64,000 nucleotides of DNA. Source: RGIG7179 sp051893555 (GTDB taxonomy: Bacteria > Bacillota > Clostridia > Peptostreptococcales > Anaerovoracaceae). The notes beneath the pieces were generated by a model that was given only the letters and a program-made list of their open reading frames with translations, ran no database searches and had not been told where the DNA came from. The stretch is from positions 1 through 64,000 of the forward strand of contig JBJFHL010000016.1 in NCBI GenBank assembly GCA_051893555.1, given 5' to 3'. Positions 34,277-42,115 of the stretch are shown in pieces; position 1 is the first letter of the stretch, and each line of letters starts with the position of its first letter. Made by a program: the position numbers and the translations under genes.

Positions 34277-35193
34277 ATTCAGAAAAATACACATTTTTTA
34301 TTGAGGAAGAAAGCAACGGCACCAGGATTGACCGGGTGCTTTCTTTGCTATTGGCGGAAAGTTCCCGCAGCTATATCCAGAAGCTGATCGAAAAGGGAAA
34401 TGTGACCGTAGACGGTCAGGTCTGCACTTCGAAGAAATATAAGGTTTCTTCCGGTCAGCAGGTGGATCTTCTCATGCCGCCGCCGGAGAATCTCTCGGTG
34501 GAGCCGGAGAATATTCCCCTGGATATCGTCTATGAAGATGAGGATGTACTGGTGGTCAACAAACCCCGGGGCATGGTGGTCCACCCTGCCGCCGGAAACT
34601 ACACCGGCACTCTGGTCAACGCTGTCCTGTATCACTGCGGTGACCGGCTGTCCTCCATCAACGGGATCATCCGGCCCGGCATCGTCCACCGTATCGATAA
34701 GGATACCAGCGGACTGCTGATGATCGCAAAGAACAACATGGCCCACGAGTCCCTGTCCGCTCAGCTGGCGGAGCATTCCATCACCCGCCGCTACACGGCA
34801 CTGGTGTATCACAATCTGACGGAGGATGCGGGTATGGTGGACGCGCCCATCGGCAGGGATCCGAAGAATCGACTGCGGATGGCGGTCACCAGTCAGAATT
34901 CCAAACGGGCGGTGACCCACTGGAAGGTGCTGGAGCGGTTCGGTCGGTATACCCTCATTGAGGCCCGGCTGGAAACGGGAAGGACGCATCAGATCCGGGT
35001 GCACATGGCATACATCCATCATCCTCTGGTGGGGGATATGGTCTACGGACCGAAAAAACAGCCGCTGACCGAAGACGGACAGCTGCTCCATGCCCGGGTG
35101 CTGGGCTTCGTCCATCCCCGCACCGGAGAATATATGGAATTTGAACGGCCGCTGCCTCCGGAATTCGAGGCAGTGCTGCAGAAGCTGCGATAG
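34273..35193 (+). CDS. rluD: RluD-family pseudouridine synthase
   Basis: Protein of 306 aa. S4 RNA-binding domain (residues about 15-75) and a catalytic domain with HRIDKDTSGLLM (catalytic Asp). Modifies uridines of 23S rRNA. Gene order lspA-rluD is conserved in Bacillota. The precise target (RluD or close paralogue) is not certain. Confidence 0.93.
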   Translation: MNSEKYTFFIEEESNGTRIDRVLSLLLAESSRSYIQKLIEKGNVTVDGQVCTSKKYKVSSGQQVDLLMPPPENLSVEPENIPLDIVYEDEDVLVVNKPRGMVVHPAAGNYTGTLVNAVLYHCGDRLSSINGIIRPGIVHRIDKDTSGLLMIAKNNMAHESLSAQLAEHSITRRYTALVYHNLTEDAGMVDAPIGRDPKNRLRMAVTSQNSKRAVTHWKVLERFGRYTLIEARLETGRTHQIRVHMAYIHHPLVGDMVYGPKKQPLTEDGQLLHARVLGFVHPRTGEYMEFERPLPPEFEAVLQKLR

Positions 35194-35280
35194 CCCGTGC
35201 CGCATGGAGGGCAGCCTGCGGATGAAACATGCCGCGAGGCGGCCACATTCCGCACAAAGGGCAGAAAGTGAGAAAAGAAA

Positions 35281-36051
35281 ATGGCAAAGAAAACCCTGAA
35301 ACCGGGCACCCTTCTGTGCCCCGTACCGGCTGTCATGGTAAGCTGCGGCAGCGGGGAAGAGAAAAATATCATTACCATCGCGTGGACCGGAATCATCAAT
35401 TCCGATCCGCCGCTGACCTATGTGTCCGTCCGGAAGTCCCGCCATTCCCATCATCTGATTGAGGAAAGCGGTGAGTACGTCATCAATCTGACCACGGAAG
35501 ATCTGGCCTTTGCCACGGACTACTGCGGGGTGAAATCCGGCCGTGATGTGGATAAATTTCAGGAGCTGCACCTGACGCCGGAGCCTGCAGAGCAGGTCTC
35601 CTGCCCTATGATCGGGGAATCTCCCGTCAATCTGGAGTGTAAGGTAACAGAGGTGCATTCCTACCCGACCCACGATATGTTCGTGGCAGAGATCGTGGCG
35701 GTGCATGTGGATGAAGCCGCATTTGACGAGAAGGGCAGAATGCCCCTGGAAAAGCTGGGTATGCTGACCTATGTCCACGGCCAGTATCTGGGCGTGAAAA
35801 AACACAGTCTGGGTCGGTTCGGCTTCTCGGTCATGAAGCCGAAAACCCGGAAACGCCTCAACCGGGAGCAGCATCAGGAGCGGGTGGAAAAGAACCGCGC
35901 CGCCCGAAATGCCGCGGCTTCCCGCAGCACCACGGCTTCCCGCAGCACCGGCGGATCGAAGGCGTCTAAAGCCGCACCAAAGGCCGGAGACAGGTCGGCG
36001 GCGAAAACCGCATCGAAGAAAAAAACAGAAAGAAAGAGGCCAAAGGGCTGA
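35281..36051 (+). CDS. Flavin reductase family protein with a basic low-complexity tail
   Basis: Protein of 256 aa. Residues 1-190 form a flavin reductase-like (FMN-binding split barrel) domain with SDPPLTYVSVRKSRHS. Residues about 195-256 are Ala/Ser/Lys/Arg-rich (RNAAASRSTTASRSTGG...KKKTERKRPKG), unusual for the family, and may bind nucleic acid or be a disordered tether. Reduced-flavin or ferric-reductase roles are possible. No close operon partner. Confidence 0.82.
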   Translation: MAKKTLKPGTLLCPVPAVMVSCGSGEEKNIITIAWTGIINSDPPLTYVSVRKSRHSHHLIEESGEYVINLTTEDLAFATDYCGVKSGRDVDKFQELHLTPEPAEQVSCPMIGESPVNLECKVTEVHSYPTHDMFVAEIVAVHVDEAAFDEKGRMPLEKLGMLTYVHGQYLGVKKHSLGRFGFSVMKPKTRKRLNREQHQERVEKNRAARNAAASRSTTASRSTGGSKASKAAPKAGDRSAAKTASKKKTERKRPKG

Positions 36052-36432
36052 ATTCCAGGGCAGTCCCACGGGTATTATGTGAAGAATGTGGATATGCATA
36101 CGCACCCGCTGTTAACCTCTGATCGGTGAAATGATCCGGCCGGACAAGGCCGGGATGAAAATAGTCATTACGCGCACAAGGGTGGACCAACCGGCACCTG
36201 TGCAGGCTGCCCTGTCCTTTTCCGTGCGGAACTCTTCTTTCTGTTTTTTCATGCGCGGGCAGAGGCGGGCGGCCAGCCGGCCTCTGCCCGCGCATAGACC
36301 GGTTTTAAATTCTTTGGTGCCGGTTTTCCTGTGCAGCACCATCATAAAACAGAATCCAGGCAAAAGAAAGAATAATTTTCAAAAATGTAATATTTTAGGG
36401 AGTTTCTGTCGTCGTTTAGGGAGTTTTTGTAA
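36052..36432 (+). other. Gene-free 381-bp region with hairpin and duplicated SD repeat
   Basis: No credible ORF. It contains a perfect 16-bp stem (ATGCGCGGGCAGAGGC at 36251-36266, GCCTCTGCCCGCGCAT at 36280-36295, 13-nt loop) with no T-run after it on the plus strand. A direct repeat TTTAGGGAGTTT(C/T)TGT sits at 36394-36409 and 36415-36430, just before ATG 36433; the second copy contains the ribosome site. Confidence 0.6.
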
Positions 36433-37320
36433 ATGGAAAATTCTAGGTATGAACTTTTTGAGCTGAAGGATCGGGGCGGCGCTGTCACGGGATATCATTT
36501 TCCATGCGAAAATCCGACCCATGTGGTCTGTTTGATCCACGGTATCGGAGAATATGCGGGACGGTTCCGGCGGATGGCGGAGGCCTTGGGCCGGGCCGGT
36601 ATCGCTGTGGTTTCCATGGACCTGCGGGGCCATGGCCGGTCGGTGGGGGCGCGCGGGCACTGCGCGCCCCGGCAGGAAGTGCAGAAGGATATGGATGCGC
36701 TGATGGAAACGGCGCAGGCATTCTATCCCGGCTTGCCGCTGATCCTCTACGGTCACAGCATGGGCGGAAATCTGGTGCTGGATTATCGGTGCCGCGGTAC
36801 ATATAACGATCTTCCGTCGGCCTATGTCATCACTTCGCCCTGGCTGCGGCTGGTTCATCCCATCCCAAAGCCTGTCTATCATACGGTGAAAGCCCTGGCC
36901 CGGGTGGCACCGACGCTGACTTTCCGGGCGGCAGCCAGACCGGAGGAACTGGGAAATCCGGCGTACGTACTGCCTTATCTGCAGGATCCTCTGATCCATC
37001 CCCGTGTTTCCATGCTCTGCGCCTGCGACGGCTATCTGATCGGTCAGGCCCTGGAAAACGGTACCCTGGAAGACAACGGCCGTGCCCAGCAGATCCCGTG
37101 TTTGCTTCTTCACGGTACCCTGGACAAAATCTGTGCGATCGAGGGAAGCCGCCGTTTCGCGGCCCGTCAGAATCCGGATTTCTTCACCTTCGAGGAAATT
37201 CCCGGCGGGTACCACGAGCTGCATAACGGCACGCCTGAGGGGAAAACCGGCGATGAAATCATGCAGCGTATCATAGAATATATCAAAACCATGCCGGACG
37301 AAAGGGGGATGAAAGTATGA
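36433..37320 (+). CDS. Alpha/beta hydrolase, monoacylglycerol lipase-like
   Basis: Protein of 295 aa with the nucleophile elbow GHSMGG (S109), an early LIHGIGEYAGRF, and a late HGTLDKIC (Asp) and GGYHELHN (His): a full Ser-Asp-His triad. Related to monoglyceride lipases. Overlaps the next hydrolase gene by 4 bp. Its position before moaC is unusual for cofactor synthesis. Confidence 0.87.
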   Translation: MENSRYELFELKDRGGAVTGYHFPCENPTHVVCLIHGIGEYAGRFRRMAEALGRAGIAVVSMDLRGHGRSVGARGHCAPRQEVQKDMDALMETAQAFYPGLPLILYGHSMGGNLVLDYRCRGTYNDLPSAYVITSPWLRLVHPIPKPVYHTVKALARVAPTLTFRAAARPEELGNPAYVLPYLQDPLIHPRVSMLCACDGYLIGQALENGTLEDNGRAQQIPCLLLHGTLDKICAIEGSRRFAARQNPDFFTFEEIPGGYHELHNGTPEGKTGDEIMQRIIEYIKTMPDERGMKV

Positions 37321-38108
37321 ATACGTTTTTATACAGGGGATATCAGATCAGCTACGGCGAGTACGGAAATGAGAAGGGCCGCCGGGTGATCCTGGTGCCC
37401 GATGACGGACAGGCCAGCACGTCGGTCCAGTCTGCGATTTCCTGCATGACGGCCTCTTATCGGACCGTTCTCATTGACTTTCTGGGATGCGGCCAGTCGG
37501 ACAAGCCGCCGGGCTTCGTTTCCGATCTGTGGCATGACCAGGCGCTGCAGCTGAAGGAACTGTTTTATGCGGCAGGATATGAAACTGCGATCCTGATCGG
37601 TTTCGGCGAGGGCGGCTGCCGTACCTGTGAAGAATTTCTCCGGGAATGCCCGGAGCTGGCGGAGTTGGTGGTTTTCTCCGCAAAATCCTTTCGCCCGGGG
37701 TCTCTGCCGCCGGAGGCGGAGGGGAAGGTTTTCGTCATTCCGGATTCCATGCGGCCGGCCAGTGGCATAAGCTGGAATCTGCTTGACCTGATGCTGCAGC
37801 AGATTCTGGAGGAAGACCTGAACCCATGTCCATGGTGCGGGCAGCCCATGGTACGGGGGTTGATTGTCGGCGGCCGTGACATGGTCAGGTGGAATCCCGG
37901 CATGGATACCGACTTATGGCCGCTGGAAGAGGATGGTTTCATCCTGCGGAATCGGAGGCCGAAGGGATTCCTGGAGAATCTGAAGACCATGTTTGATGCG
38001 GACTGTGCCCAGCTGACCGCCTGTGTCTGCTTTTCCTGCGGCAAGCTGACCGCAGACGTGGACCACCTGATTGAAACGGAGAGAAAAAATGAAGACGACA
38101 GATTTTGA
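37317..38108 (+). CDS. Alpha/beta hydrolase-like protein lacking the nucleophile serine
   Basis: Protein of 263 aa with an alpha/beta hydrolase fold, but the elbow reads GFGEGG, so the Ser of the GxSxG motif is Gly (residue 97). It is probably a non-catalytic relative of the preceding lipase-like enzyme, perhaps a scaffold or binding subunit. Its stop overlaps moaC by 20 bp, so moaC translation depends on it. Confidence 0.75.
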   Translation: MNTFLYRGYQISYGEYGNEKGRRVILVPDDGQASTSVQSAISCMTASYRTVLIDFLGCGQSDKPPGFVSDLWHDQALQLKELFYAAGYETAILIGFGEGGCRTCEEFLRECPELAELVVFSAKSFRPGSLPPEAEGKVFVIPDSMRPASGISWNLLDLMLQQILEEDLNPCPWCGQPMVRGLIVGGRDMVRWNPGMDTDLWPLEEDGFILRNRRPKGFLENLKTMFDADCAQLTACVCFSCGKLTADVDHLIETERKNEDDRF

Positions 38109-38610
38109 GAAGAACGAAAAGATGTTTACACATTTTGATGAGAAAGGAAATGCCCGCATGGTGGACGTGAGCGAGAAGGACATCACTGCGCGGCAGGCGA
38201 TTGCCAGAGGGAAGATGCGGCTTTCGGAAGTCGTATACCGTGCCATCGAGGAAGGCCGGGTGGCCAAGGGCGATGTGCTGACGGTGGCCACCACGGCAGG
38301 GGTCATGGGAGCGAAAAAAACCTGGGAGTTGATCCCCATGTGCCATATCCTGCAGCTGACCGGATGCAGCATTCAGTGGGAGATGAACCCGGAGCGTCTG
38401 GAGATTCATTGCACCTGCACTGTGCGGTGCAACGGGAAGACCGGTGTGGAAATGGAGGCGCTGACCGGTGTAAGCACGGCGCTTTTGACGGTTTATGACA
38501 TGTGTAAGGCGCTGGATAAGAACATGGAAATCGGACAGATTTACCTGGCAGAAAAGGAAGGCGGAAAGAGCGGACATATCGTGAATCCGTCCAGGGAGGC
38601 AGAGCTATGA
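38089..38610 (+). CDS. moaC: Cyclic pyranopterin monophosphate synthase MoaC
   Basis: Protein of 173 aa from ATG 38089. MoaC motifs: FDEKGNARMVDVSEKDITARQAIARG, LIPMCHIL, MEALTGVSTALLTVYDM. Second enzyme of molybdopterin formation from GTP. Overlaps both the hydrolase-like gene and the MogA fusion gene. Confidence 0.95.
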   Translation: MKTTDFEKNEKMFTHFDEKGNARMVDVSEKDITARQAIARGKMRLSEVVYRAIEEGRVAKGDVLTVATTAGVMGAKKTWELIPMCHILQLTGCSIQWEMNPERLEIHCTCTVRCNGKTGVEMEALTGVSTALLTVYDMCKALDKNMEIGQIYLAEKEGGKSGHIVNPSREAEL

Positions 38611-39494
38611 AGACAGGCAGATATGACAGATATAAAGTGGGTATCATCACCCTGAGCGACAAGGGCTCTCAGGGGCTGCGGGAGGATCAAAGCGGTCCGG
38701 CCATCCGTCAGATGCTGGAAGCGGGCAGTGGTGATTCCAGTGAAAGCCGGTATCAGGTGGTGGAGGAACTGCTGCTGCCGGACGAGCCGGACCAGCTGAA
38801 GGAAGCTCTGATCCGCATGAGCGATGAAGATGGCCTTGATCTGATCCTGACCACCGGAGGCACCGGATTTTCTCCACGGGACCGGACACCGGAGGCCACC
38901 ATGGAAGTGGCGACGCGGAATGCGCCGGGCATTGCCGAGTACATGCGGGCGAAATCCTTTGAAATTACACCGAAAGCCATGCTGTCCCGCGGCGTTTCGG
39001 TAATTCGAAATGCCACGCTGATCATCAATCTGCCCGGCAGTCCGAAGGCTGTCCGCGAAAACCTGGGCTTCATTTTGCCGGCCCTGGATCACGGACTGGA
39101 TATTCTGCTGGGCCGGGACGGGGAGTGCGGCAGCGAGGCGGCCGAAGGTTCTCATGCATCCGGGAGTGCACATGCGGCGGGGAAGCCGGAGCGGTCGCTG
39201 CGGGAGGTCTCTTTTATTGATTCTGAAACCGCCCGGTGGCTGCGGGAAGAGGCACCGGAGGACGGCCTGTGCCTGAAGCGGTTCCATGCGGATTATGAAC
39301 TGAAAGGGGTCTGCGGCTGGAAGATCGGCGACCGGGTGGAAATCACCGGACCGGATGGAGAAAAACTGCAGTTTGAAGTGACCATCACCGGGAAAAAGTG
39401 CTTCCCGGAGTGCAGTCTGCTGCAGCGGACGGGGGAAACGTGCCCGCTGGCCGCCGGGGTGGCCTTCGGCAGGCGTGTTTCTGTCGAGAAATAG
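38607..39494 (+). CDS. MogA-MOSC fusion protein
   Basis: Protein of 295 aa. Residues 1-170 are a MogA/MoaB domain (TTGGTGFSPRDRTPEAT, LPGSPKA), which adenylates molybdopterin. A Ser/Ala/Gly linker follows (about 175-195), then a MOSC-like domain (FEVTITGKKCFPECSL...GVAFGRRVSV) with conserved Cys. MOSC domains bind molybdenum cofactor and sulfur. The fusion places adenylation and cofactor handling in one chain. Confidence 0.83.
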   Translation: MKTGRYDRYKVGIITLSDKGSQGLREDQSGPAIRQMLEAGSGDSSESRYQVVEELLLPDEPDQLKEALIRMSDEDGLDLILTTGGTGFSPRDRTPEATMEVATRNAPGIAEYMRAKSFEITPKAMLSRGVSVIRNATLIINLPGSPKAVRENLGFILPALDHGLDILLGRDGECGSEAAEGSHASGSAHAAGKPERSLREVSFIDSETARWLREEAPEDGLCLKRFHADYELKGVCGWKIGDRVEITGPDGEKLQFEVTITGKKCFPECSLLQRTGETCPLAAGVAFGRRVSVEK

Positions 39495-39508
39495 ACAAAC
39501 CAGCGAAT

Positions 39509-39535
39509 AAAATAGACAATAGGTCTATTTTATTT
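39509..39535 (+). terminator. Terminator-like palindrome after the mogA-MOSC gene
   Basis: AAAATAGAC (39509-39517) pairs with GTCTATTTT (39523-39531), T-rich after. Further ATAGACAAA/TTTGTCTAT inverted copies flank it (39490s, 39541s). It would separate the first part of the cofactor cluster from the nuclease gene. Confidence 0.7.
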
Positions 39536-39580
39536 CGTATTTTGTCTATAACAAGAAATTATACGAAATTCCGGATCGAT

Positions 39581-39608
39581 TTGACCAGATTTTACTTTAC
39601 ATTATTTT
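39581..39608 (+). promoter_or_regulatory. Possible own promoter of the nuclease-like gene
   Basis: TTGACC at 39581-39586, 16-nt spacer, TATTTT at 39603-39608, in AT-rich sequence; gene start at 39647 behind GGAGGTG. Confidence 0.4.
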
Positions 39609-39646
39609 TCATTTCTGTTATTTTCAAAATATGGAGGTGTAAAATA

Positions 39647-40411
39647 ATGGAGTTTATGGGATATATATCAAGAGAAAAGAAAAAGCTAAACCGACTTCTC
39701 CGGCAATACGAAGAGAAGAAAAGAAACTTTGAACAATACAGGCTCTATGAAAAAACAACGGAAGGCAAAAAACGATATTATTACAGTCTGAAAGGCGACA
39801 GCAGTCAGCATTACATCGGCTGGCGGAAACATCCTGATTTGCTCCGAAATCTTCTGGAAGCGGATCATGCGAAGAAAAAGATTCCTCTGATTGAAGAAAA
39901 TCTCAAGATGTTGGAAAAGCTGGAAACACGATACCACACGGCAGAGGAGATTTTGCAGGGTGGAGTGCCGGGAATGACGACGGATAGAAAACCGGAAGAA
40001 ACAACGATCCCTGCTTCCCAAAATCCGAAACGGAGAGAAGAACTGCAGCACGATACCGGCCTGGGATTTTTTACACGGTCAAAGTCAGAGGCCATCATTG
40101 CCCTGCGGCTTCATGCGTGGGGGATTCGATTTGGGTATGAGGAGCCGCTTCGGATCAAAGGCGCAGATGGGCGTTGGAAAACGATTTACCCGGATTTTAC
40201 GATTTATCTTGCAGACAGCCGGGTGGTGTACCTGGAGCATTTGGGGATGTTCAGCATGTCATCGTACCGGGAAGGAGCAGTTGAAAGACTGGGAGATTAT
40301 CATGCTGCCGGGATTCTGGCAGGTCGTGATCTGTTTTTGACGATGGACGGACCGGACGGGGAACTGGATACCGCCGCCATCGACCGGCTGATTGAAGATA
40401 ATTTTATTTAG
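39647..40411 (+). CDS. PD-(D/E)XK nuclease-like protein of unknown role
   Basis: Protein of 254 aa from ATG 39647. N-terminal half is a Lys/Glu-rich coiled-coil-like region (15-100). The C-terminal half has a restriction-endonuclease-like core: E148 (SKSE), E165 (GYEEPL), D183 (YPDF) and E197 (VYLEHLG, where the usual ExK is E-x-H). Lower GC upstream and its own terminator/promoter suggest insertion into the cofactor operon. Function unknown; a DNA-acting or defence role is possible but not shown. Confidence 0.7.
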   Translation: MEFMGYISREKKKLNRLLRQYEEKKRNFEQYRLYEKTTEGKKRYYYSLKGDSSQHYIGWRKHPDLLRNLLEADHAKKKIPLIEENLKMLEKLETRYHTAEEILQGGVPGMTTDRKPEETTIPASQNPKRREELQHDTGLGFFTRSKSEAIIALRLHAWGIRFGYEEPLRIKGADGRWKTIYPDFTIYLADSRVVYLEHLGMFSMSSYREGAVERLGDYHAAGILAGRDLFLTMDGPDGELDTAAIDRLIEDNFI

Positions 40412-40420
40412 GAAAATGCT

Positions 40421-41440
40421 ATGAAAGACCAGTTTGAACGAAACATTGATTATATCCGAATCTCGGTGACAGACCGCTGCAATCTGCGGTGCCGCTACTG
40501 CATGCCGTCCTGCGGCGTGCCGTCCTGCGGCCATGATGCGGTGCTGCGGTTTGATGAAATTGTCAGACTGGCCGGATTATTCTGTTCAAACGGCATAAAA
40601 CATGTTAAAATAACAGGAGGAGAACCCCTGGTCCGAAAGGGGCTGCCGTCTCTTATCCGGGAACTGAAAAGACTTCCGGGGCTGGAAACGGTCAGCCTGA
40701 CCACCAACGGGCTGCTGCTGTCGGCCCTGCTGCCGGAACTGCTGGATGCAGGGCTGGACGCGGTGAACATCAGCCTGGATACCCTGCGGGAGGATCGGTA
40801 TGCGGAAATCACCGGACAGGCTGCACTGCCCCAGGTTCTGCAGGCCCTGGACGACTGCTGCCGGCAGCCGGGACTGCGGGTGAAGCTTAATGCGGTGACA
40901 CTGGCAGACTATAACGAAGATGAGGTGGAGGCGCTGGCCGCCCTGGCGCGGGACCGGCGGATCGATGTGCGATTCATTGAGATGATGCCTTTGGGTCTGG
41001 GACGGAACTTTTCGGGGTACAGCCAGGATCAGATTTTGGCTCGTCTGGAGGCGGTTTACGGACCCGGCGTGAAATCTTCTGAAAAGCGGGGCAACGGTCC
41101 GGCGGTCTATTACGATTTTCAGGGGTTTGCCGGGAAGGTGGGCTTTATCAGTGCCCTTTCCCATCGGTTCTGCGAAAGCTGCAACCGGGTGCGTCTCACG
41201 TCGGAGGGATTGCTGAAGCCTTGTCTGCAGTATGCGGAGGGCGTGGATCTGCGAAGCCTTTTGCGGAGCGGGGCAGATGACGAAACCCTGACAAAATCCA
41301 TTCGCACGGGAATTTTCCAAAAGCCGCGGCAGCATGGATTTTGCGGGGAGACAGCGGAGTGCGAAGACCCGGGAACAGGCGGGGAGCCGGCGGAGTTGCT
41401 GCAGAAGGAAGAACGCCTCATGTCAGGCATCGGAGGTTAA
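40421..41440 (+). CDS. moaA: GTP 3',8-cyclase MoaA
   Basis: Protein of 339 aa. Radical-SAM cluster CNLRCRYC near the start, second 4Fe-4S cluster CESCNRVRLT...KPCLQ near residues 250-270, and a C-terminal double Gly (GIGG). Converts GTP to 3',8-cyclo-H2GTP, the first molybdopterin step. 9 bp after the nuclease-like gene and without a promoter of its own that I can see. Confidence 0.95.
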   Translation: MKDQFERNIDYIRISVTDRCNLRCRYCMPSCGVPSCGHDAVLRFDEIVRLAGLFCSNGIKHVKITGGEPLVRKGLPSLIRELKRLPGLETVSLTTNGLLLSALLPELLDAGLDAVNISLDTLREDRYAEITGQAALPQVLQALDDCCRQPGLRVKLNAVTLADYNEDEVEALAALARDRRIDVRFIEMMPLGLGRNFSGYSQDQILARLEAVYGPGVKSSEKRGNGPAVYYDFQGFAGKVGFISALSHRFCESCNRVRLTSEGLLKPCLQYAEGVDLRSLLRSGADDETLTKSIRTGIFQKPRQHGFCGETAECEDPGTGGEPAELLQKEERLMSGIGG

Positions 41441-41444
41441 AAGC

Positions 41445-41885
41445 ATGGAAGGAATCATCAAGGCGGTCTGCACCAGTCCGGCCAAAGGCACGGCCAAAGC
41501 CAATGTAGGCCAGGCAGTCTGCGTAGAGGACTGGGGACTGGAGGGCGATGCCCATGCCGGGAAATGGCACCGGCAGGTGTCGTTGCTGTCCTATGAAAAA
41601 ATAGAGGAATTCAAGGCACTGGGCGTCAGTGTGAAGGATGGAGACTTCGGCGAAAATCTGGTGGTCAGCGGTGTGGATTTCCGCCGGTTGCCTTTGGGAA
41701 CCCGGTTTCAGATCGGGGACGTGGAGCTGGAGCTGACCCAGATCGGCAAAGAATGCCATCACGGTTGTGCCATCGCCCAGGCGGTTGGAAAATGCATCAT
41801 GCCCACAGAGGGTGTGTTTGCGAGAGTTCTGAAGGGAGGTCCTGTCCGGGTCGGTGACCGGCTCGTGGTAGTCTCTGATAAATAA
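41445..41885 (+). CDS. MOSC-domain protein
   Basis: Protein of 146 aa from ATG 41445. MOSC core: GLEGDAHAG, GDFGENLVV, and ECHHGCAI...GKCIMPTEGVFARVL. Likely binds or transfers molybdenum/tungsten cofactor or sulfur. It resembles the C-terminal domain of the MogA fusion, including the Cys pattern. Confidence 0.9.
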   Translation: MEGIIKAVCTSPAKGTAKANVGQAVCVEDWGLEGDAHAGKWHRQVSLLSYEKIEEFKALGVSVKDGDFGENLVVSGVDFRRLPLGTRFQIGDVELELTQIGKECHHGCAIAQAVGKCIMPTEGVFARVLKGGPVRVGDRLVVVSDK

Positions 41886-42027
41886 TTACATATTTCTAAG
41901 GATTTCGAGTCTGACCGTCTAAGGCAAAGGTCCGTGTAGTGCGTTCGGATTGTGCTATGACGGCAGACCGATGGGTGTTTTTTGAAAAGAGAATGCCTTC
42001 CGTGTTTGAAAAGATATCCTACAGAAT

Positions 42028-42058
42028 ATAAGCAGTTTAGCTATTCCGCTTATTTTTT
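42028..42058 (+). terminator. First terminator-like hairpin in the tupA leader
   Basis: ATAAGC (42028-42033) pairs with GCTTAT (42048-42053), followed by T5. Short stem but clear U-tract. Confidence 0.55.
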
Positions 42059-42060
42059 GC

Positions 42061-42083
42061 AGGCTCTTTCGGGAGCTTTTTTC
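42061..42083 (+). terminator. Second terminator in the tupA leader
   Basis: AGGCTCT (42061-42067) pairs with GGAGCTT (42072-42078) around a TTCG tetraloop, followed by a T-run. Confidence 0.7.
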
Positions 42084-42115
42084 ATTGCACCCTTTTTCGA
42101 AAAGGAGGACGAAAG

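Larger units (their letters stand above)
41905..42115 (+). promoter_or_regulatory. Structured leader before tupA (candidate cis-regulatory RNA)
   Basis: A 13-bp stem is formed by TCG-A-GTCTG-A-CCGTC (41905-41919) and GACGG-CAGAC-CGA (41959-41971), with two single bulged A residues spaced 5 bp apart. Inside it are GCA/TGC and TCCG/CGGA helices. Downstream come two terminator-like hairpins (42028-42058, 42061-42083) and CCTTTT-TCG-AAAAGG (42091-42105), which overlaps the tupA ribosome site. This is a riboswitch-like architecture; it matches no family I can recall with confidence. Confidence 0.55.

Noticed and set aside
36179..36188. AGGGTGGACC resembling a T-box motif in the region before the lipase-like gene
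   Set aside because: The rest of the T-box (GGNACCGCG core, AGAGA stem I motifs, terminator pair) is missing and the downstream gene is not an aminoacyl-tRNA or amino-acid gene.
41889..42110. A known molybdenum-cofactor riboswitch before tupA
   Set aside because: I cannot match the sequence to the known Moco motif from memory, so it is reported only as an unassigned structured leader.
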